Assembly (NCBI GenBank): GCA_029563245.1
Contig: JAKQSG010000119.1
Span: forward strand, 1-8,676
Reading direction: 5' to 3'
Length of the DNA stretch: 8,676 nt
Source of the DNA: Candidatus Omnitrophota bacterium
Lineage (GTDB): Bacteria; Omnitrophota; Gorgyraeia; Gygaellales; Profunditerraquicolaceae
Numbering within the stretch: position 1 is the stretch's first letter; every line of letters begins with the position of its first letter. This document shows, piece by piece, positions 6,148-8,676 of this stretch. The notes beneath the pieces were generated by a model. It was not told where the DNA came from, ran no database searches, and worked only from the letters and a program-made list of their open reading frames with translations. A program made the translations under genes and the position numbers.

Positions 6148-6176
6148 AATATATACTAACTAGAGGAGTTTGTCAA
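6148..6176 (-). promoter_or_regulatory. Strong sigma70-type promoter of the tRNA-rpmG-secE-nusG-rplKAJL-rpoB operon
   Basis: Consensus -35 TTGACA (6171-6176), a spacer of exactly 17 bases, and -10 TATATT (6148-6153; one mismatch to TATAAT). Predicted start is near G6142, giving a leader of about 135 nt to tRNA-Thr. A TTACGTAA palindrome (6133-6140) lies just downstream of that start. The epimerase stop codon TGA (6173-6175) is inside the -35 hexamer, so the two transcription units abut with no spacer. High strength fits the ribosomal genes it would drive. Confidence 0.85.
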
Positions 6177-7120
6177 GTATTTTTTGCTATTTTTATAAGG
6201 CTTGCGGAAATAGTAATCCTTAACCCCTGAGCGAGGCTATATTTGGGCTGGTAATTTAATTCCTTTTTTGAATTCGATAAATCAGCGAGAGTCCTAAACA
6301 CATCCCCGGGGCGCTTCTTAAGAAAAATAGGCTTTATATTCTTACGCAAGATAACATTTATCATCCGCGCTAAATCAAGAACCGAATAATCTCTCCCCGA
6401 GGCAATATTAAAAACACCGTGTTTAACCCGGTTATTTTTTGCGGCAAGAAGATTGGCATTAACCACATTAAAGACAAAAGTAAAATCACGGGATTGCCTT
6501 CCGTTTCCATAAATAGGCGGGCGTTCATTATTTAGAATAGCGTTAATAAATTTCGGCACAACTACTGCATATTCATCATCCAACGCCTGCCTCGGACCGA
6601 AAACATTGAAATAGCGTAAAACAATTGTTGACAGCCTGTAGTGATGGGTGAATATCCTACAGTAATACTCTCCGGATATTTTGCTTAACGCATAAGGCGA
6701 TATCGGTTGTGGGGATAAAGATTCGTTTTCCGGAAAGCTTGAAACATCTCCATAGACAGAGCTTGAAGAAGCAAATACAAAACGCTTTACTTTATTTTCT
6801 TTAGCTGCCTCCAGCATATTAAGCGTACCATTGATATTAACATCGTTGTACTCCTTGGGGTTATTCATTGATTTAGGCACGCTCCTTAATGCCGCCTGAT
6901 GTAATACAAAGTCCATTCCCCGGCAGGCCTTAACGCAATTTGCCTTAGAGCGAATATCCCCCCGCATAACTTCTAACCTGCCTTTCAGGCCCCTTAAATT
7001 TTCTTTCTTGCCGGTTGAAAAATTATCTAAAATCCTGACTGAATCTCCCCTCTTTACCAATGCTTCAACAATATGGGAGCCGATAAAACCCGCGCCTCCG
7101 GTAACAAGAAATTTACTCAT
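6173..7120 (-). CDS. NAD-dependent nucleotide-sugar epimerase (extended SDR, WbpP/GalE-like)
   Basis: Cytoplasmic extended short-chain dehydrogenase of 315 residues, probably a C4 epimerase acting on a UDP-hexosamine or its uronic acid. Seen: the NAD-binding GGAGFIG (8-14), acidic D32 after strand 2, HQAALRSVP (74-82), the catalytic serine region SSSSVYG (118-124), YALSK with Tyr143/Lys147, YFNVFGPRQ (160-168), SRDF (210-213) and the C-terminal RPGDVFRTLADLSNSKKELNY. The HQAA..SVP..S and NVFGPRQ segments resemble WbpP/TviC UDP-GlcNAc(A) 4-epimerases more than housekeeping GalE; dehydratases of the RmlB type are less likely. Its ATG overlaps the dehydrogenase stop (ATGA), with AAGG only two bases before it, so the pair is translationally coupled. 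The stop codon forms part of the next operon's -35 box. Substrate is inferred. Confidence 0.88.
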   Translation of the reverse strand: MSKFLVTGGAGFIGSHIVEALVKRGDSVRILDNFSTGKKENLRGLKGRLEVMRGDIRSKANCVKACRGMDFVLHQAALRSVPKSMNNPKEYNDVNINGTLNMLEAAKENKVKRFVFASSSSVYGDVSSFPENESLSPQPISPYALSKISGEYYCRIFTHHYRLSTIVLRYFNVFGPRQALDDEYAVVVPKFINAILNNERPPIYGNGRQSRDFTFVFNVVNANLLAAKNNRVKHGVFNIASGRDYSVLDLARMINVILRKNIKPIFLKKRPGDVFRTLADLSNSKKELNYQPKYSLAQGLRITISASLIKIAKNT

Positions 7121-8424
7121 AGCCTTACGATATTCCCTTTTGCCTTACCTATATATACATTACGCGTATCAAATATGCTCTTTGAATGATTTAAGATTAA
7201 ACCGTAATCAATAAAGGAGTGATTGGTGGCAATAATCGTACAATCAAATTTTCTCAGGGTTGTTTTATTAAGCATCAATGATTTAAGATTAAGGTTAGGG
7301 AACTTCAAATAAGGCACCAAGGGATCATGATAAGCTACCTTTGCCTTAGACTTTTTTAAAATCTCAATTATATCCAAAGCAGGAGACTTTCTTAAATCCT
7401 TGATGTCCTTCTTATAAGTAACCCCGATAATCAAAATATTAGAATTAGATAAATCTATCCCTCTATCTCTAAGTAGCGCCTCCACCCTATTTACCACATA
7501 ACCAGGCATAAAAGATATCACATCCGAAGCAAGCTTAATAAAACGGGAACGGAATCCGAATTTCTTTGCCTTCCAGTATAAATAAAGAGGGTCCTTAGGA
7601 ATACAGTGCCCCCCCACTCCGGGGCCCGGGTAAAAAGGCATAAAACCAAAGGGCTTAGTTGAGGCGGCATCAATAACCTCCCAGATATCTATATTCATTT
7701 TATGGGCCATCATCGCCATTTCATCTACCAGGCCTATATTGACAATTCGGAAGGTATTTTCTAACAACTTAGTAATTTCAGCAACACGGGTAGAAGAAAC
7801 CATAACCGCCCTCTCTACGATTACCTCATATACCGCCTTACCCAACAAACCCGCATCTTTACTTATTCCTCCGATAATCTTGGGGATTCTAGAGACCGGA
7901 TACCTGAGATTCCCGGGGTCAATTCTCTCTGGCGAAAAACAAAGGAAGAAATCCTCTCCATGCCTTAATCCTCTTTTTTCTAACAACGGAAGAATAACCT
8001 CTTCTGTGGTCCCTGGATAGGTAGTGCTTTCCAAGATGATTAAGCTACCGCGTTTTAAGTTACGAGAGATAGACTCAATTGCCTCTTTTATAAAAGAAAT
8101 GTCTGGATGGTATTTTCTTTTTAATGGAGTAGGGACACAGACAATAACTACATCAGCATGCCTTAATGACTTGAAATCTCCGCAAGGAATTAACCCTTTG
8201 GGCACCAGGACAGCCTTGAGTTCTTTTGAGGTAACATCGCTTATATAAGTCTCTCTTTTCTTAAGGTGGGCCAGTCTATCTTTATCTATCTCTACCCCAA
8301 AAACCAAGAAACCCTTTTTGGCAAATTCTATGGCTAAAGGCAAACCTACATATCCTAAACCTACCACAGCAACCTTGAGATTCTTTTTCTTTATTCTTAC
8401 TCTGAACTCATCAAGAAAAGACAT
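7117..8424 (-). CDS. wbpA: UDP-N-acetylglucosamine 6-dehydrogenase (WbpA-type nucleotide-sugar dehydrogenase)
   Basis: Oxidises C6 of a UDP-sugar in two NAD-dependent steps, probably UDP-GlcNAc to UDP-GlcNAcA for surface polysaccharide. At 435 residues it matches WbpA (about 436). The N-terminal Rossmann domain has GLGYVG (22-27), CVPTP (96-100) and ESTTYPG (132-138). The central domain has Lys219 and Asn223 (ITKLLEN) and KPFGFMPFYPGPGVGGHCIP with catalytic Cys264 and Asp268. The C-terminal UDP-binding domain has GVTYKKDIKDLRKSPALDI. The KPFGFMPFYPGPG segment is typical of the WbpA branch rather than Ugd UDP-glucose dehydrogenases. I chose ATG 8424, preceded by GGAAGGA at 4 nt. An in-frame ATG at 8490 would add 22 residues and run into the upstream gene. 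It overlaps the epimerase by 4 nt and begins 25 nt after the LptD-like stop. Confidence 0.92.
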   Translation of the reverse strand: MSFLDEFRVRIKKKNLKVAVVGLGYVGLPLAIEFAKKGFLVFGVEIDKDRLAHLKKRETYISDVTSKELKAVLVPKGLIPCGDFKSLRHADVVIVCVPTPLKRKYHPDISFIKEAIESISRNLKRGSLIILESTTYPGTTEEVILPLLEKRGLRHGEDFFLCFSPERIDPGNLRYPVSRIPKIIGGISKDAGLLGKAVYEVIVERAVMVSSTRVAEITKLLENTFRIVNIGLVDEMAMMAHKMNIDIWEVIDAASTKPFGFMPFYPGPGVGGHCIPKDPLYLYWKAKKFGFRSRFIKLASDVISFMPGYVVNRVEALLRDRGIDLSNSNILIIGVTYKKDIKDLRKSPALDIIEILKKSKAKVAYHDPLVPYLKFPNLNLKSLMLNKTTLRKFDCTIIATNHSFIDYGLILNHSKSIFDTRNVYIGKAKGNIVRL

Positions 8425-8428
8425 TTTT

Positions 8429-8435
8429 TCCTTCC
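8429..8435 (-). promoter_or_regulatory. Ribosome binding site deciding the dehydrogenase start
   Basis: GGAAGGA on the minus strand, 4 nt before ATG 8424. It selects this start over the in-frame ATG at 8490, which lies inside the preceding gene. Confidence 0.8.
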
Positions 8436-8449
8436 CCCGCTTGTTAATC

Positions 8450-8676
8450 TTACTGTGCACCTGAGCGAGGCTTGTTATAACTCTGGTCAAAACTGAACTC
8501 TGCTTCAGGGAATGCTTTCAGCCTGAATACAACAAATATCCCCGAGCCGTCGTTTCTTTTATTATTCAACGTCAAATCAACCTCCCAGCAATGCAAATCT
8601 CGCGATATAGTATACTCCTGCTCAAGAGATCCTTTTTTCACGAATTTATTGCTGTCGTCGGTAAATGATTTAAGAT
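8450..8676 (-). CDS. lptD: Probable LptD (OstA) outer-membrane LPS-assembly protein, C-terminal 75 codons (5' end outside window)
   Basis: The frame stays open to the right window edge, so this is the tail of a longer gene, not a 63-residue protein from the GTG at 8641. The visible part reads KKGSLEQEYTISRDLHCWEV, then about ten residues, then GSGIFVVFRLKAFPEAEF and a YNKPRSGAQ end. RDLHCWE followed by an alternating hydrophobic strand and LKAFP is the pattern I know from the last strands of LptD beta-barrels, which put LPS into the outer leaflet. That would make the host a diderm. The assignment rests on a short motif remembered, not searched; another outer-membrane beta-barrel is possible. 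It stops 25 nt before the dehydrogenase and probably shares its transcript. Confidence 0.58.
   Translation of the reverse strand, partial: LKSFTDDSNKFVKKGSLEQEYTISRDLHCWEVDLTLNNKRNDGSGIFVVFRLKAFPEAEFSFDQSYNKPRSGAQ

Noticed and set aside
7739..8248. Plus-strand frames of 93 and 74 codons over the dehydrogenase
   Set aside because: Shadows of the dehydrogenase reading frame; no motif or ribosome binding site.
8425..8490. Longer dehydrogenase form starting at 8490
   Set aside because: It would overlap the LptD-like gene, lacks a Shine-Dalgarno and adds residues foreign to the family; ATG 8424 has a strong site.
8450..8641. Stand-alone 63-residue protein starting at GTG 8641
   Set aside because: The frame stays open to the window edge, and the content looks like the C-terminal end of a barrel protein, so it is a partial gene.
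1..8676. CRISPR array, insertion sequence, prophage, toxin-antitoxin or other novel accessory system
   Set aside because: No spaced repeats, transposase, integrase or unassigned gene was seen; every coding stretch fits a known family.

Overview
The window reads almost entirely on the minus strand and carries two back-to-back transcription units pointing the same way. It looks like a chromosomal core region of a diderm (Gram-negative-type) bacterium with moderate-to-low GC. The style of the ribosomal proteins and the LptD-like tail remind me of candidate phylum Omnitrophota (OP3). That placement rests on memory of similar proteins, not on a search, and is tentative.

Upstream unit (right end, read right to left). 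It starts with the C-terminal end of a probable LptD/OstA outer-membrane LPS-assembly protein, cut by the window edge. Next is a WbpA-type UDP-GlcNAc 6-dehydrogenase (start at 8424, chosen by its Shine-Dalgarno). Last is an extended-SDR nucleotide-sugar epimerase that overlaps the dehydrogenase by an ATGA. Together the two enzymes could make UDP-GlcNAcA and its C4 epimer, or a related uronic acid sugar, for a surface polysaccharide.

Downstream unit. A near-consensus sigma70 promoter (TTGACA, 17 bp, TATATT; 6148-6176) has its -35 box on the stop codon of the epimerase gene. It drives a leader of about 135 nt containing a perfect palindrome, a T-rich run and a boxA-like element. Then follow tRNA-Thr(GGU), rpmG (bL33), tRNA-Trp(CCA), secE, nusG, rplK, rplA, rplJ, rplL and the first 931 codons of rpoB, which runs off the left edge. 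This is the classical secE-nusG-rplKAJL-rpoB cluster, with two tRNA genes and rpmG at its head. Packing is very tight: secE/nusG and nusG/rplK overlap by one base (TAATG), and the gaps rplK-rplA, rplA-rplJ and rplJ-rplL are 8, 6 and 13 nt. The only sizeable gap is rplL-rpoB, which holds a tandem GGGACAGCCCCT repeat able to form small GC hairpins.

I see no CRISPR array, insertion sequence, phage gene, toxin system or other clearly novel system. The gene content is ordinary core genome. The points worth a second look are regulatory and structural: the promoter nested in the preceding gene, the leader palindrome with its boxA-like element, the repeat before rpoB, and the lack of room for the usual L1 and L10 autoregulatory leaders.
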